Below are positions 1-8,209 of a stretch of DNA of 64,000 nucleotides, one piece after another. The DNA is from Pseudomonas azadiae. Its GTDB lineage: Bacteria > Pseudomonadota > Gammaproteobacteria > Pseudomonadales > Pseudomonadaceae. Numbering within the stretch: the first letter of the stretch is position 1; each line of letters starts with the position of its first letter. Under the pieces are notes generated by a model. The model was not told where the DNA came from. It did no database searches and was given only the letters and a program-made list of their open reading frames with translations. The translations under genes were made by a program, and so were the position numbers. The stretch spans positions 1,178,001 to 1,242,000 of the forward strand of contig NZ_JAHSTY010000002.1 in NCBI RefSeq assembly GCF_019145355.1, written 5' to 3'.

Positions 1-2
1 TC

Positions 3-71
3 GGCATCCTGCTTGAAAACGCCGAACGGGAGGGGCCTTCTCATTCGACGAGAGCGCCCAGCTACTACTGA
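3..71 (+). CDS. Possible C-terminal end of a protein cut by the window edge
   Basis: An open frame runs in from the left edge and stops at a TGA at 69-71, giving a 22-residue tail that ends in RAPSYY. No family can be recognised from so little sequence. The region after it (72-304) holds only a REP pair before the next gene, so a gene ending here is plausible, but chance is not excluded. Confidence 0.3.
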   Translation, partial: GILLENAEREGPSHSTRAPSYY

Positions 72-128
72 AACCGCCCGGACGGTCTCAAGGCCGACAG
101 ATACCAAACTGGCGAAACTGGGGCCAAA

Positions 129-217
129 TGTGGGAGCGGGCTTGCTCGCGAATACGGTGTGTCAGTAAGTACATCTGCAACTGAACCTGCGCATTCGCGA
201 GCAAGCCCGCTCCCACA
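129..217. repeat. REP palindrome pair (TGTGGGAGCGGGCTTGCTCGCGAA type)
   Basis: Two inverted copies of the element starting TGTGGGAGCGGGCTTGCTCG enclose about 40 bases. The same element occurs as a pair at 9349-9437 and as a single copy at 22920-22943. This is the typical form of Pseudomonas REP doublets, which lie between genes and can fold into a long hairpin. Confidence 0.85.
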
Positions 218-304
218 ATTAAATCGCACGGTCACCGTGCATTGGGCGGGCGAGGGTGGGGTCGTATTGCCCGGCAGTGTCGAGCCGGTCATGCAAGGTA
301 GCGC

Positions 305-1447
305 CTACGTGCTCTGAAACGTCACGGTAAACGTAGTGCCCTCGCTGGCACAGGACGTCACCGCCACATCGCCGCCATGCACCTTGGCCAGCTCGCGCAC
401 GATATACAGGCCCAGGCCCACGCTGCGTACATCGCGGCCCTCGGCGGTGCCGCGGGTCATGGGTTCGAACAGCCCGCCCAGCAGCGTTTCGGGAATCGTC
501 TGGCCATGGTTGTGCACGCTGACTTCAACCGCGCCGTCGCCCAGCCGCGATGTCACGGTGATCGGCCGCTGCAGGTCGCCATAGGCCACGCTGTTCGCCA
601 CCAGGTTGCCGATGATCTGCTGTACGCGGTCGCCGTCCAGGCAGGCATCGCCCTGGCCTTCGGCCCGATGTTCGAGGATGGCTTCGGGGAAGGCCACGCG
701 CAGTTCGTCCACGGCGCGGTGGATGACCGCATGCAAGTCCAGCGGCATCACTTTGATGCTGATGCCTTGGCCCACCCGTGCCTGGGTGAAGTCCAGCAGG
801 TCGGCGATCATGCGTTGGGCGCGTTCGGACGACTGGCCGATGTGCCCCAACAGTTGCTGTTCCCTGGGCGAGCGTTGGCCGCGGCTGAGAAAGTCCGAGG
901 CCATGCGAATCGCCGTCAGCGGGTTTTTCAAGTCATGGCTGACGATCGCCACCATCTGCTCGGCAAACAGCGCGCGGCGCTGCGCGATCGCGTAGGCCTC
1001 GTTCAGTTCGGCCTGGGCTTGCTTGAGAGCGAGCTCAGTGGCGGTCTTTTCCTGCAACAGCGCTTCGGCCAGGTGCCTCGCGTTGAGCAGCTCGCGTTCG
1101 TATTTGTCGCGGTCGGTGGTGCCGAACAGCGCCAGGTCGTACACCACAGCGTCGGCCTGCTCCCGCTTATTGCCGTTGAGCAGCACGGTCAGCTTGTGGC
1201 CGTCACGGTGCAGCATGTCGAGTTTGACCTCGGTAATGCTGCCATGCATGCGCAACATCGGCGCCAGGTGGGTCTGGTGAAAGATGCGCCCGCCCATGGT
1301 CAGCAGATCCTGGAAACGCTTGCCGCAGAGTTCGGTCGTGCTGAACCCCAGCCATTCGCTGAAGCGCGCGTTGACTTTGAGGAGGGTGCCGTCCTGCGCG
1401 GTGACGGCCAGGGCGCAGGCGGCGCTGTCGAACACGTCAGCGGGCAC
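305..1447 (-). CDS. PAS-domain sensor histidine kinase
   Basis: Soluble histidine kinase of about 380 residues with no membrane segment. An N-terminal PAS domain (first ~110 residues) is followed by a short coiled coil and a HisKA region with the phosphoacceptor in IVSHDLKNPL (about residue 171). The ATPase domain follows, with the N-box in IGNLVANSVAYGD and the G-box in VGLGLYIVRELAKVHGG. The reading frame overlaps the end of the upstream RsbQ-like hydrolase gene. The exact start is unclear: GTG codons at 1492, 1447 and 1435 are all possible and none has a clear ribosome site. I chose 1447 because the PAS fold begins just after it. No response regulator is adjacent. The pairing with the hydrolase recalls RsbQ with the PAS protein RsbP of Bacillus, so the PAS domain may sense a product or ligand of the hydrolase (inference). 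Confidence 0.85.
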   Translation of the reverse strand: MPADVFDSAACALAVTAQDGTLLKVNARFSEWLGFSTTELCGKRFQDLLTMGGRIFHQTHLAPMLRMHGSITEVKLDMLHRDGHKLTVLLNGNKREQADAVVYDLALFGTTDRDKYERELLNARHLAEALLQEKTATELALKQAQAELNEAYAIAQRRALFAEQMVAIVSHDLKNPLTAIRMASDFLSRGQRSPREQQLLGHIGQSSERAQRMIADLLDFTQARVGQGISIKVMPLDLHAVIHRAVDELRVAFPEAILEHRAEGQGDACLDGDRVQQIIGNLVANSVAYGDLQRPITVTSRLGDGAVEVSVHNHGQTIPETLLGGLFEPMTRGTAEGRDVRSVGLGLYIVRELAKVHGGDVAVTSCASEGTTFTVTFQST

Positions 1448-2252
1448 GCGCGGTCGCCCAGGGTGCCAGAAAACGCTGCATGGCCGCGGCACAGGCCTGC
1501 GGCGCGCTCATGTGCGGGCAATGGCCGACATTGTCCACCAGGCAATACGTGCTGTTGGGAAATACGCTGTGCAGGTATTCACCCACGGCCACGGGGGCGA
1601 TCAGGTCGTCGCTCGATTGCAGGATCAAAACGGGCGTGGTCAGGCCGATCACGTCCTGGCGGTTGTCCGACAGGAACGTCACGCGTGCAAAATGCTTGGC
1701 GATGTCCGGCTCGGTGCGGCAGAAACTCTTGGTCAGCTCCTCGCTCAGCGCCGGTTGACCGGGCGCGCCCATGATCACCGGGGCCATGCTGCTGGACCAG
1801 CCCAGGTAGTTACTGTCGAGGGTGTCGAGCAGGTCGTCGATATCGCCGCGCTGGAAGCCGCCCACGTAGCCGTCGGCATCGATGTAGCGCGGCGACGGGC
1901 CAATCATCACATGGGCGCTGATACGCCCGGGCGCCAGGCGGTCGGCGAGGGTGCCGATCATCGCGCTGACCGAGTGGCCCACCAGGATCACCGGGCCTTC
2001 GGCGTAGGCCTCGATGATCTCGTTCAAGTCACGGGCGTACCCGTCCAGCGTGGCGTACTTGGCCTTGTCGAAGGCACTGAGGTCGGAGAGACCGGCACCC
2101 ACCAGGTCATACATCACCACGCGAAAGCCTTCCAGGAATGGCGGCACCAAGGCGTTCCACATGGCTTGGTTGCAGCCGAAACCGTGGGAAAACACCAGCG
2201 TGCAGACCCCGTTTCCCATCACGTTAATGTTATTGCGGTGACGTAAATCCAT
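1437..2252 (-). CDS. Alpha/beta hydrolase of the RsbQ/KAI2-like family
   Basis: A 271-residue alpha/beta hydrolase. The nucleophile is Ser94 in GHSVS, the acid is Asp215 or Asp216 in SSDDLIAP, and the catalytic His is about residue 244 in NVGHCPH. The N-terminal stretch FSHGFGCNQAMW carries the oxyanion-hole region seen in RsbQ and the plant karrikin/strigolactone receptors of the same family. The spacing of the triad is very close to that of RsbQ. The start at 2252 fits family length; an in-frame ATG at 2282 is also possible and neither has a strong ribosome site. The 3' end overlaps the PAS kinase gene, so the two are probably cotranscribed and work together. Substrate unknown. Confidence 0.85.
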   Translation of the reverse strand: MDLRHRNNINVMGNGVCTLVFSHGFGCNQAMWNALVPPFLEGFRVVMYDLVGAGLSDLSAFDKAKYATLDGYARDLNEIIEAYAEGPVILVGHSVSAMIGTLADRLAPGRISAHVMIGPSPRYIDADGYVGGFQRGDIDDLLDTLDSNYLGWSSSMAPVIMGAPGQPALSEELTKSFCRTEPDIAKHFARVTFLSDNRQDVIGLTTPVLILQSSDDLIAPVAVGEYLHSVFPNSTYCLVDNVGHCPHMSAPQACAAAMQRFLAPWATARAR

Positions 2253-2380
2253 GGGGTTCCCGGGGTGGTGGCGCATTGCCATAATTGCGACAGTTTAAAT
2301 AGTCAACCGCGTTGGGTCACGTGTTATAGCGCGGATAGGTTACAGTCCACGGCTTCAGGAAGAAACTTCAGGTAACAAAT

Positions 2381-3583
2381 ATGCTGCGGTGGTCTCGGCA
2401 AGTGGCTTTGAGTCTGTTGGTATTTATGTGCGCCGGTCTGTTGATGACAGCCCAGGCCGACACTTCGCCCCTCGGGGTGGCCCTCGACCAGCGGGTGATC
2501 GACCTCACCGGCACGCTCGACAGCGCCACCACCGAGCGGCTCAAGGGCCAACTCGCCGCCCTTGAACAGCGCAAAGGCGCGCAGGTCGCGGTATTGCTGG
2601 TGCCCACCACGGGCGGGGCCGGCATCGAGGACTACGCCAACCAACTGTTCCGCGCCTGGAAGCTGGGCCGCAAGGACGTCGACGACGGCATGCTGCTGGT
2701 GGTGGCCAAGGATGACCGCAAGGTGCGCATCGAGGTGGGGTATGGCCTGGAGGGCACCGTCACCGATCTATTGGCGCATCGAATTATCGAAGAACACATC
2801 ACGCCGGCGTTTCGCCAGGGAGACTATGCCGGTGGTGTCTCTCAGGGCGTAAATGCCCTGGTGCTGCTGGTGGACGGCGGTGACCTGCCCGCGGTCGCCG
2901 CGCCAGAGGGTGCGCTGCAGGCGTTCGCGGTACTGCTGGCCTTTATTCTCGGTGCCGTCGGCGGCGTGCTGATCGCCGCGCGCAAGCTGGGTTGGCGCGG
3001 CGCGTTGATTACCACGGCGGTGGGCACGGTAGCGCTGGTGGTGTTTGCCGGTGGCCGCGAATGGGCTGTGTACCTGCTGGTGCTGCCCCTGACCATGCTG
3101 GTGGGCGGCGCGATCTTCGGTGCGTTGTGGCTGGTGCGCACGGCGTTCTATTGCGTGATGGCGCTGCTGGCCTACATCCTCGCGGTGGTGGTGGCCAATC
3201 GGTTTGTGGCGGTCAGCTATGTCCATTGGCTGGCGTGGCCGTTTGGTGTGGCGCTGGTGCTGGGGCTGTATTTTGGCTTGTTTCTGATCATCAAGGCCTC
3301 GTGGAAAAAACGACCGCGCTTTTTTATCCTGCGTGCGCTGGCGGTGGTGGTTATTTACGTCGCGGCAGGCATGTTGTTCGGGCACGGTTACCAGGGCTGG
3401 CTCGTGGCGATACCGCTGGCCACCGTCGTGGCGTTTATTATTTTTGTCCAGAGCATCGCCGAGTCGGGCTCCGGTTCGGGCGGGTCCGGTTCAAGCTCCA
3501 GCCGTTCCAGCTCAAGTTCCAGCAGCAGCTCTTCGGGTGGCGGTGGTTCCAGTGGCGGCGGCGGCGCGTCGGGGAGTTGGTGA
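2381..3583 (+). CDS. TPM-domain membrane protein (YgcG family)
   Basis: A 400-residue envelope protein. A signal peptide (residues 1-26, cleavage near AQA-DT) leads into a TPM domain (about 30-165) with the family stretches VIDLTGTLD, RKDVDDGMLLVVAKDDRKVRIE and GYGLEGTVTD. Several hydrophobic segments follow (about 175-355). The tail is very rich in Ser and Gly and ends GGGASGSW, a composition common in this family. TPM proteins have been linked to envelope maintenance and photosystem repair, but the function in Pseudomonas is not established. The stop codon lies 1 base before the start of the next gene, so the two are probably cotranscribed. Confidence 0.85.
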   Translation: MLRWSRQVALSLLVFMCAGLLMTAQADTSPLGVALDQRVIDLTGTLDSATTERLKGQLAALEQRKGAQVAVLLVPTTGGAGIEDYANQLFRAWKLGRKDVDDGMLLVVAKDDRKVRIEVGYGLEGTVTDLLAHRIIEEHITPAFRQGDYAGGVSQGVNALVLLVDGGDLPAVAAPEGALQAFAVLLAFILGAVGGVLIAARKLGWRGALITTAVGTVALVVFAGGREWAVYLLVLPLTMLVGGAIFGALWLVRTAFYCVMALLAYILAVVVANRFVAVSYVHWLAWPFGVALVLGLYFGLFLIIKASWKKRPRFFILRALAVVVIYVAAGMLFGHGYQGWLVAIPLATVVAFIIFVQSIAESGSGSGGSGSSSSRSSSSSSSSSSGGGGSSGGGGASGSW

Positions 3584-3584
3584 C

Positions 3585-3986
3585 ATGATCCAATGCAAAC
3601 GTGCCTACGACCCGGCCAGCCCGGACGACGGCAAACGCATCCTGGTCGACCGCCTGTGGCCGCGTAACTGCCGCAAGGACGCCTTGGTGCTGGATGAATG
3701 GCTCAAGGACGTCGCGCCATCCACCGAATTGCGCAAGGCGTTCAAGTCCGGCGCGTTGAGCTTTGCACAGTTCACCCGCGCCTACCGCCAGGAGCTGAGC
3801 GCCCAGCCAGCCCACTGGTGGAAACTGCTGGACCTCGCCGAGGCCGGCACGCTCACGCTGATTTATGCCGCCCATGACCCGCAAGCCAACAACGCGGTGG
3901 TGCTGGCGCAGTGGCTGGAGCAAGCGCTGGATCGGCGCGCAGAGGTCAGTTCGCCGGTGTGTTATCAGGGGGATTTCCCGAGTTAA
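3585..3986 (+). CDS. DUF488 protein, YeaO-like
   Basis: A 133-residue protein of the DUF488/YeaO family. Family stretches are visible: RILVDRLWPRN near the N-terminus, the WLKDVAPST segment, and TLIYAAHDPQANNA near the C-terminus. The start ATG at 3585 follows the TPM gene stop by one base, implying translational coupling. DUF488 proteins have no settled biochemical role. The 3' end overlaps by 4 bases the stop of the convergent small gene at 3983. This protein is clearly different in sequence from the second DUF488 protein at 5634, so they are not recent duplicates. Confidence 0.85.
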   Translation: MIQCKRAYDPASPDDGKRILVDRLWPRNCRKDALVLDEWLKDVAPSTELRKAFKSGALSFAQFTRAYRQELSAQPAHWWKLLDLAEAGTLTLIYAAHDPQANNAVVLAQWLEQALDRRAEVSSPVCYQGDFPS

Positions 3987-4222
3987 TAGGGGTGCCTCAT
4001 CTCGACATCTATCGCCTCGCGGTAAGGATCGCCGAGGGCGGTAGATTGGCCATTACCCGCGGCCTGGGTGGGTTGCCAGCTTTGCGTATCGGGATCGAAG
4101 ACCTCGGCATCATCGCCTGCTGTGTGATCCAGCGGGTTGTGGCGCGGCTGGTCGGTATCGATGTGGGTTGCAAGCGCTTGATACGCCGACAGGTAGGGGT
4201 TCAAACCGTTGATTGAAGACAT
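3983..4222 (-). CDS. Small hypothetical protein
   Basis: A 79-residue protein that I do not recognise. The start ATG at 4222 is preceded by a good ribosome site (GAGAGG, 8 bases upstream). The N-terminus SSINGLNPYLSAYQALATH is followed by a polar middle with several Asp, His and Gln and no hydrophobic segment, suggesting a soluble cytoplasmic protein. It is convergent with the DUF488 gene. The upstream 300 bases hold no other gene. Confidence 0.6.
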   Translation of the reverse strand: MSSINGLNPYLSAYQALATHIDTDQPRHNPLDHTAGDDAEVFDPDTQSWQPTQAAGNGQSTALGDPYREAIDVEMRHPY

Positions 4223-4535
4223 GGCGTTACCTCTCTGATGGATAAATAGGCGCCCGCCGGAGCCTGAACTGACGGGTCGCATCGCAGGCTACAGCGGCCT
4301 TCAGGGCCATTTCAATCAGGCGGATTCAAGCGTGTGTAACCGCTCAAAACAGCCACGTACTGCACTCACGGAAACGCTTGCGTGGGTGTCAGGCATGTCT
4401 TGGATCTTTGTGTGTAAGCGCAGGCGGGCTGTCAGATAGCAGGGACGCATATCAGGTTTCTGCTTGTTGAAACACATTGGCGTCTTGAACTGCGCGTGAC
4501 GCTACAAACGTCTCGATACATAACCAGGCCAGAAC

Positions 4536-4708
4536 AGCGAGGCTGCGAAAGCAGTGGGTCAGGCGCAGAAAATGCCAGCAATGCCGGCCCCTTCGCAGCC
4601 TCGCCGGGGCTCGACAGCTCCCACAGGGATTTGCGCTGTGGCCACTCTTTCAGCAACTACGAAGATCAAATGTGGGAGCTGTCGAGCTTTAGCGAGGCTG
4701 CGAAGGCG
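4536..4708. repeat. Palindromic intergenic repeat (GAGCTGTCGAGC...GCGAGGCTGCGAAGG type)
   Basis: Two inverted copies of a roughly 40-base element (TGTGGGAGCTGTCGAGC followed by AGCGAGGCTGCGAAGG) are joined by a spacer containing CAGCAACTACGAAGATC. The same elements and the same spacer recur at 16571-16982. The rest of the non-coding stretch 4223-4535 shows no gene or clear signal. Confidence 0.8.
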
Positions 4709-4766
4709 GCCGCACAGACACCCTCAACTCCCCGGTGAATCCGCAATTTCCAGCCCCCCGGAAACC

Positions 4767-4792
4767 AGAAAACCCGCCAAAGCGGGTTTTCT
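4767..4792 (-). terminator. Rho-independent terminator of the DUF6124 gene
   Basis: A perfect 11-base inverted repeat, AGAAAACCCGC and GCGGGTTTTCT, with a 4-base loop. It sits 17 bases past the stop of the minus-strand gene at 4809. A-rich and T-rich flanks on both strands mean it could work in both directions. Confidence 0.85.
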
Positions 4793-4808
4793 CACAGCTC
4801 ACATCACA

Positions 4809-5102
4809 TCAGCTCACAGCAGGCGCATCAAACCCCCTCCGCTCGATCACCGTAAACACATCCGCCACATCCTGGACCATGATCCGGGCGGTGTTGGCGA
4901 CGGTATTGATGTCGTGCTCGGCATAGTCGGACACGTTGGAACAGGCCATCAGGTGCAGGTAGGCCAGCGCCGCGTTCAAGCGCTCGCTGGCGCAGGCGTG
5001 CAACTCGCGAAGCGGGGCGTCGCTGTCGATCAGCAGCACGGGGTAGTCGGTTGCGGTTTGGGACATGGGGGTGAAGCGGCGGGGCGGGTGTTGAGTTGTC
5101 AT
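4809..5102 (-). CDS. DUF6124 (DUF3077-like) family protein
   Basis: A 97-residue soluble protein of a family found almost only in Pseudomonas and annotated as DUF6124/DUF3077. The central part carries ASERLNAALAYLHLMACSN, followed by a helical segment (NTVANTARIMVQDVADVFTVIERR). Function is unknown. The start ATG at 5102 has a ribosome site in GAGGATTTACACC directly upstream. That same stretch is complementary to an upstream part of the leader, so its translation is probably controlled by RNA structure (see the leader entry). A strong terminator follows the gene, so it is a single-gene unit. Confidence 0.8.
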   Translation of the reverse strand: MTTQHPPRRFTPMSQTATDYPVLLIDSDAPLRELHACASERLNAALAYLHLMACSNVSDYAEHDINTVANTARIMVQDVADVFTVIERRGFDAPAVS

Positions 5103-5301
5103 GGTGTAAATCCTCAAGAAAAGAGATTTACCACCGGCTCTGCTGCGAAACAGATTGGGTGGCAGCTGTGCGCGGGTTCGCAGACCGGACGATTTACACC
5201 AAAACCCGGCAGACCCGAGGGTCTCCCACGCACAACCGCCATAAAACATTCGGCAGCCGGGAGCCGGCTGGGGCATGTCTGACGGTGTTGGTGCAAATCG
5301 T
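5103..5301 (-). promoter_or_regulatory. Structured leader of the DUF6124 gene, candidate RNA switch
   Basis: Read on the minus strand, the leader holds three related segments. Segment 1 is ACGATTTGCACC (5301-5290), segment 2 is GGTGTAAATCGT (5200-5189) and segment 3 is GATTTACACC (5112-5103), which touches the start codon and lies within the ribosome site. Segment 2 can pair with segment 1 (12 pairs, one G-U) or with segment 3 (10 perfect pairs), but not with both. Further hairpins lie between segments 1 and 2 (CAGCCGG/CCGGCTG and AGACCC/GGGTCT). A 72-codon open frame also crosses the leader (5332 to 5114) and ends 11 bases before the ATG, so control by leader translation is an alternative. 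What it would sense is unknown. The remaining stretch to 5633 shows no gene. Confidence 0.55.
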
Positions 5302-5633
5302 GTAAGGGCTGCGAAACCCTGCCGCCGACCAAAGCCAGCGACGGGGCGAACTATAAAGTGACCTTCGCACAGGCGCAACCGAGAGGATGTATCAAACCCC
5401 ACCCACCCTGTTTTACCTGAGGGTTGTTGACGGACAAGGCGGTTGTCACTGTTTGGAATGTGTTCCGATGACGAAGTTGATTTGCTGAATCGCGTTGTAC
5501 ACAAGAGCCATTTGCTTGTTACGCAATATCCGCTCCGCCTGTCACCCTCGGCGCCTGGTCAATAATTGCCGATGTTATAGTCGCGGCGCTTTTTTAAGTT
5601 TTGATCGTGCCGGGAGGCTCCAGGAGAATCCGC

Positions 5634-6110
5634 ATGACCCTTTACACAGCAGGCTATGAGGGCCTGACCATAGATGCATTCATCGCGCGTCTCAAACAGG
5701 CGGGTATCGACAAAGTGCTCGACGTACGCGAGTACCCGTTGTCACGCAAAAAGGGTTTTTCGAAAAATGCCTTTGCTCAGCGCCTGGCCGCTGAAGGTAT
5801 CGGTTATGAACACAATCGGGCGTTGGGATGCCCGAAACCGGTACGCAAGCAGTACAAGGAAGATGGCGAATGGGGCACTTATGCCCGCGATTTCAGAGCC
5901 TATGTTCGCACGCAGGGGCCGGTACTGGAGGCGTTAGTGTCCAGTGTGCTTGGCCAGCGAATTTGCATGGTGTGCTATGAGGCAGATGCAAGCTTTTGCC
6001 ATCGCAGTTTGATCGCCGAAGCAGCACAGGAACTGGAAGGTTCCCTGACAACACAGCACCTGCCCGTTAAAGCAGGCGCATCTGATGTGTATCTTCGGTC
6101 TGTCGCGTAG
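5634..6110 (+). CDS. DUF488 family protein
   Basis: A 158-residue DUF488 protein. The N-terminus MTLYTAGYEGLTIDAFI, then VLDVREYPLSRKKGFSK, HNRALGCPKPVRKQYK and the C-terminal CYEADASFCHRSLIA are hallmarks of the larger DUF488 family. The start at 5634 has a good ribosome site (AGGAGAATCCGC before ATG). The conserved Cys/His cluster near the C-terminus suggests a nucleotide- or metal-related function, but no activity is established. It is convergent with, and overlaps by 44 bases, a broken gene at 6067-6578 that may once have been its functional partner. Confidence 0.85.
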   Translation: MTLYTAGYEGLTIDAFIARLKQAGIDKVLDVREYPLSRKKGFSKNAFAQRLAAEGIGYEHNRALGCPKPVRKQYKEDGEWGTYARDFRAYVRTQGPVLEALVSSVLGQRICMVCYEADASFCHRSLIAEAAQELEGSLTTQHLPVKAGASDVYLRSVA

Positions 6111-6578
6111 GCGGATAGATCAGGCTGACAATCAACCATTGCCCCGCAAAGCGATGGATGGTGCCCATCAGCAGCATTAGGTCCTTCGTAGGTAGCTCCG
6201 TTTCCAGTTTGTGCCGAAACGCGGCTTCCCATCCTTCGGGGCCGTGTTTGCGGTAAACATTTCGATAGAGTTGGCCGGCTTCCCAGTCGACGATTTTGTG
6301 AGTGTAAGATTTGACCTCGCCGTCTATAAGGCACTCATAGACGTAATGAAAGTCGAAGGGCACTTTTTCCAGGCGCCTGATACTTGCGCGCTGAATGCCT
6401 CAATCCATTGCCACTTTGCAAATTGCTGGTCCCCGGTAACCAGACGAAAGGGAACCGGGTAGAGCCGTATCAGATTGCCGCTTTCGTCCATGCCAGCTAC
6501 ACACGAGGTCTCGGCATATTTGGCACTGGGCGAGGGATAGGTTTTGCATAAAATTAGGATTCGAACTTTGCGTTTCAT
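6067..6578 (-). pseudogene. Remnant of a gene with an internal loss and frameshift
   Basis: Two pieces in different frames look like the ends of one protein. The first (6578 to about 6360) starts MKRKVRILILCKTYPSPSAKY and runs through LIRLYPVPFRLV to KWQWIE. The second (about 6380 to 6067) begins in SIRRLEKVPFDFHYVYECL and ends in MGTIHRFAGQWLIVSLIYPP. They meet near 6370 with no complete middle. I recall longer one-frame relatives that have both ends joined by a middle region, which would make this an internal deletion, but this needs a search. The intact first half has a start and normal codon use, so a short protein could still be made. Confidence 0.6.
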
Positions 6579-6687
6579 GGATACCTATATTCCAAGTCTT
6601 TTCTGAACTGTATCCGGACATCAAAGATCTGCCAGAAAGACTTGTAACGGCACATGCATAAAGGTTTCGAATCTGAAAGTAAAAGCT

Positions 6688-6724
6688 GCATCACTCGGGT
6701 CAACTGGGTTGATTCGAGTGATGC
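6688..6724 (-). terminator. Inverted repeat downstream of the permease gene
   Basis: GCATCACTCG and CGAGTGATGC enclose a 17-base spacer that itself contains GTCAAC/GTTGAT. On the minus strand it is followed by CTTTTACTTT, and it lies about 30 bases past the permease stop, so it probably ends permease transcription. Confidence 0.55.
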
Positions 6725-6756
6725 TGAGGTGCTCTATGAAGGTGGGTGTTGATTGA

Positions 6757-8172
6757 TCAAACCCCACCCACCAACTTCCCCCCATCCATCCGGCGCTTAT
6801 ACGCGCTGTCCCGACTCGCCAACCAGAAGTACAACGGCGACGTCACCACCAATCCCACCACCCAGGACAGGTCGGCGCCGTTGATGTGCTCCGAAATCGG
6901 CCCCACATACAGCGGCGTGTTCATGAACGGAATCTGCACCGCAATCCCCACCGCGTACGCCAACAACGCCTGCGGGTTGTAGCGCCCGTAGATCCCGCCA
7001 TCCACGCGGAAGATCGAGGCAATGTCGTACTGGCCCTTATGGATCACATAGAAGTCGATCAGGTTGATCGCCGTCCACGGCACCAGCACCACGAGCAACA
7101 CCAGCACCATGTCGACAAAGTGGCCGATGAAGTCTTTGGAGGCGAACACCGCCGCCACCGCGCAGGCCGCCAGCACGATGATCGAGATGACCGCGCGGCT
7201 TTTTGCCGTGGGAATCCAGCGGTACGCAAAGGTCTGCACCAGGGTAATGATCGACAGCACCGCGCCGTACAGGTTGAGGGCGTTGTGGCTGATCACGCTG
7301 AGCAGGAACAGCACCAGCATCAACGGCCCGATCGCGCCGGTGGCGAGCTTGACCGCTTCCATGGTGTCCATGCCCACCGGGGTGGCGAGCACGGCGACGG
7401 CGCCGAAGATGAACGACAGGCTCGAGCCCAGTGCCGAGCCGAGGTAGGTGGTCCAGAAGGTCGACGCGACGGGTACGTCGGCGGGCAGGTAACGCGAGTA
7501 GTCGGAGACGTAGGGGGCGAAGGCGATCTGCCACAGCGCCGCCAGGGAAACCGTCGCCAGCCAACCGGAGATGTTGAAGCTGCCGCGCGTCAGGAAGTCG
7601 CTGGTCTGTACGTGGGTGAAGATGTAGCCAAACCCGAGCACGATCCCCGCGCCCAGCACCCAGGTGCCGATGCGGTTGAGCACGTGGATAAAGCGGTAGC
7701 CGATGATGCCGATGATCCCGGAGCCGATCGCGCCGATCACGATACCCACCGGCACGGGGACTGCATCGACCACGCCGTGCAGGGATTTGCCCGCCAGTAC
7801 GATGTTGGAAGCGAAGAAGCCGATGTACATGACGCCGGCGATCACCACCACCAGCAAGGCACCGAGAGAGCCGAACTGGGCACGGCTCTGGATCATCTGC
7901 GGGATGCCCATCTGCGGGCCCTGGGCCGAGTGCAGCGCCATCAGCACGCCGCCGACCAAGTGGCCGACGAGGATGGCGACGATGCCCCAGATCAGGTTGA
8001 GGTGGAACAGTTGCACACCCAGCGCACCGGTGACGATCGGCAACGGCGCGATGTTGCCGCCGAACCACAGGGTGAACAGGTCCCTGACCTTTCCATGGCG
8101 ATCTTCCGGGGGCACGTATCCAATCGTGTGTTTTTCAATGAGCGGGGCGGAGGATGTTGCAGTGGTAACCAT
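6757..8172 (-). CDS. NCS1-family nucleobase/hydantoin-type permease
   Basis: A 471-residue inner-membrane transporter with about 12 hydrophobic segments. It belongs to the nucleobase:cation symporter-1 family (cytosine/purine/allantoin/hydantoin). Typical stretches are RDLFTLWFGGNIAPLPIVTGALG near the N-terminus, a Gln-Met-Gly-rich loop (AQGPQMGIPQMIQSRAQFG) and the PYVSDYSRYLP loop. The start at 8172 follows GGAG with 6 bases between; an in-frame start four codons earlier is less likely. It is divergent from a LysR regulator gene at 8423, which probably controls it, and it sits beside an operon of amide/nitrogen-compound enzymes. The substrate is probably an N-containing ring compound (inference). 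Confidence 0.88.
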   Translation of the reverse strand: MVTTATSSAPLIEKHTIGYVPPEDRHGKVRDLFTLWFGGNIAPLPIVTGALGVQLFHLNLIWGIVAILVGHLVGGVLMALHSAQGPQMGIPQMIQSRAQFGSLGALLVVVIAGVMYIGFFASNIVLAGKSLHGVVDAVPVPVGIVIGAIGSGIIGIIGYRFIHVLNRIGTWVLGAGIVLGFGYIFTHVQTSDFLTRGSFNISGWLATVSLAALWQIAFAPYVSDYSRYLPADVPVASTFWTTYLGSALGSSLSFIFGAVAVLATPVGMDTMEAVKLATGAIGPLMLVLFLLSVISHNALNLYGAVLSIITLVQTFAYRWIPTAKSRAVISIIVLAACAVAAVFASKDFIGHFVDMVLVLLVVLVPWTAINLIDFYVIHKGQYDIASIFRVDGGIYGRYNPQALLAYAVGIAVQIPFMNTPLYVGPISEHINGADLSWVVGLVVTSPLYFWLASRDSAYKRRMDGGKLVGGV

Positions 8173-8193
8173 GACGAGCTCCAAGGCAAGGTG

Positions 8194-8209
8194 AGTACGT
8201 GGACGTACT
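8194..8209. promoter_or_regulatory. Palindrome upstream of the permease gene, candidate operator
   Basis: AGTACGT-GG-ACGTACT is a perfect 7-2-7 inverted repeat, 22 bases upstream of the permease start and in the divergent region shared with the LysR gene. Its position fits an operator, though it is close to the coding region for an activator site. Confidence 0.35.

Noticed and set aside
377..1774. Long plus-strand open frame of 465 codons opposite the PAS kinase
   Set aside because: It is the antisense of the kinase and hydrolase genes, made open by GC-rich third positions; its translation has no recognisable family and shows the His/Gln/Arg bias of an antisense frame.
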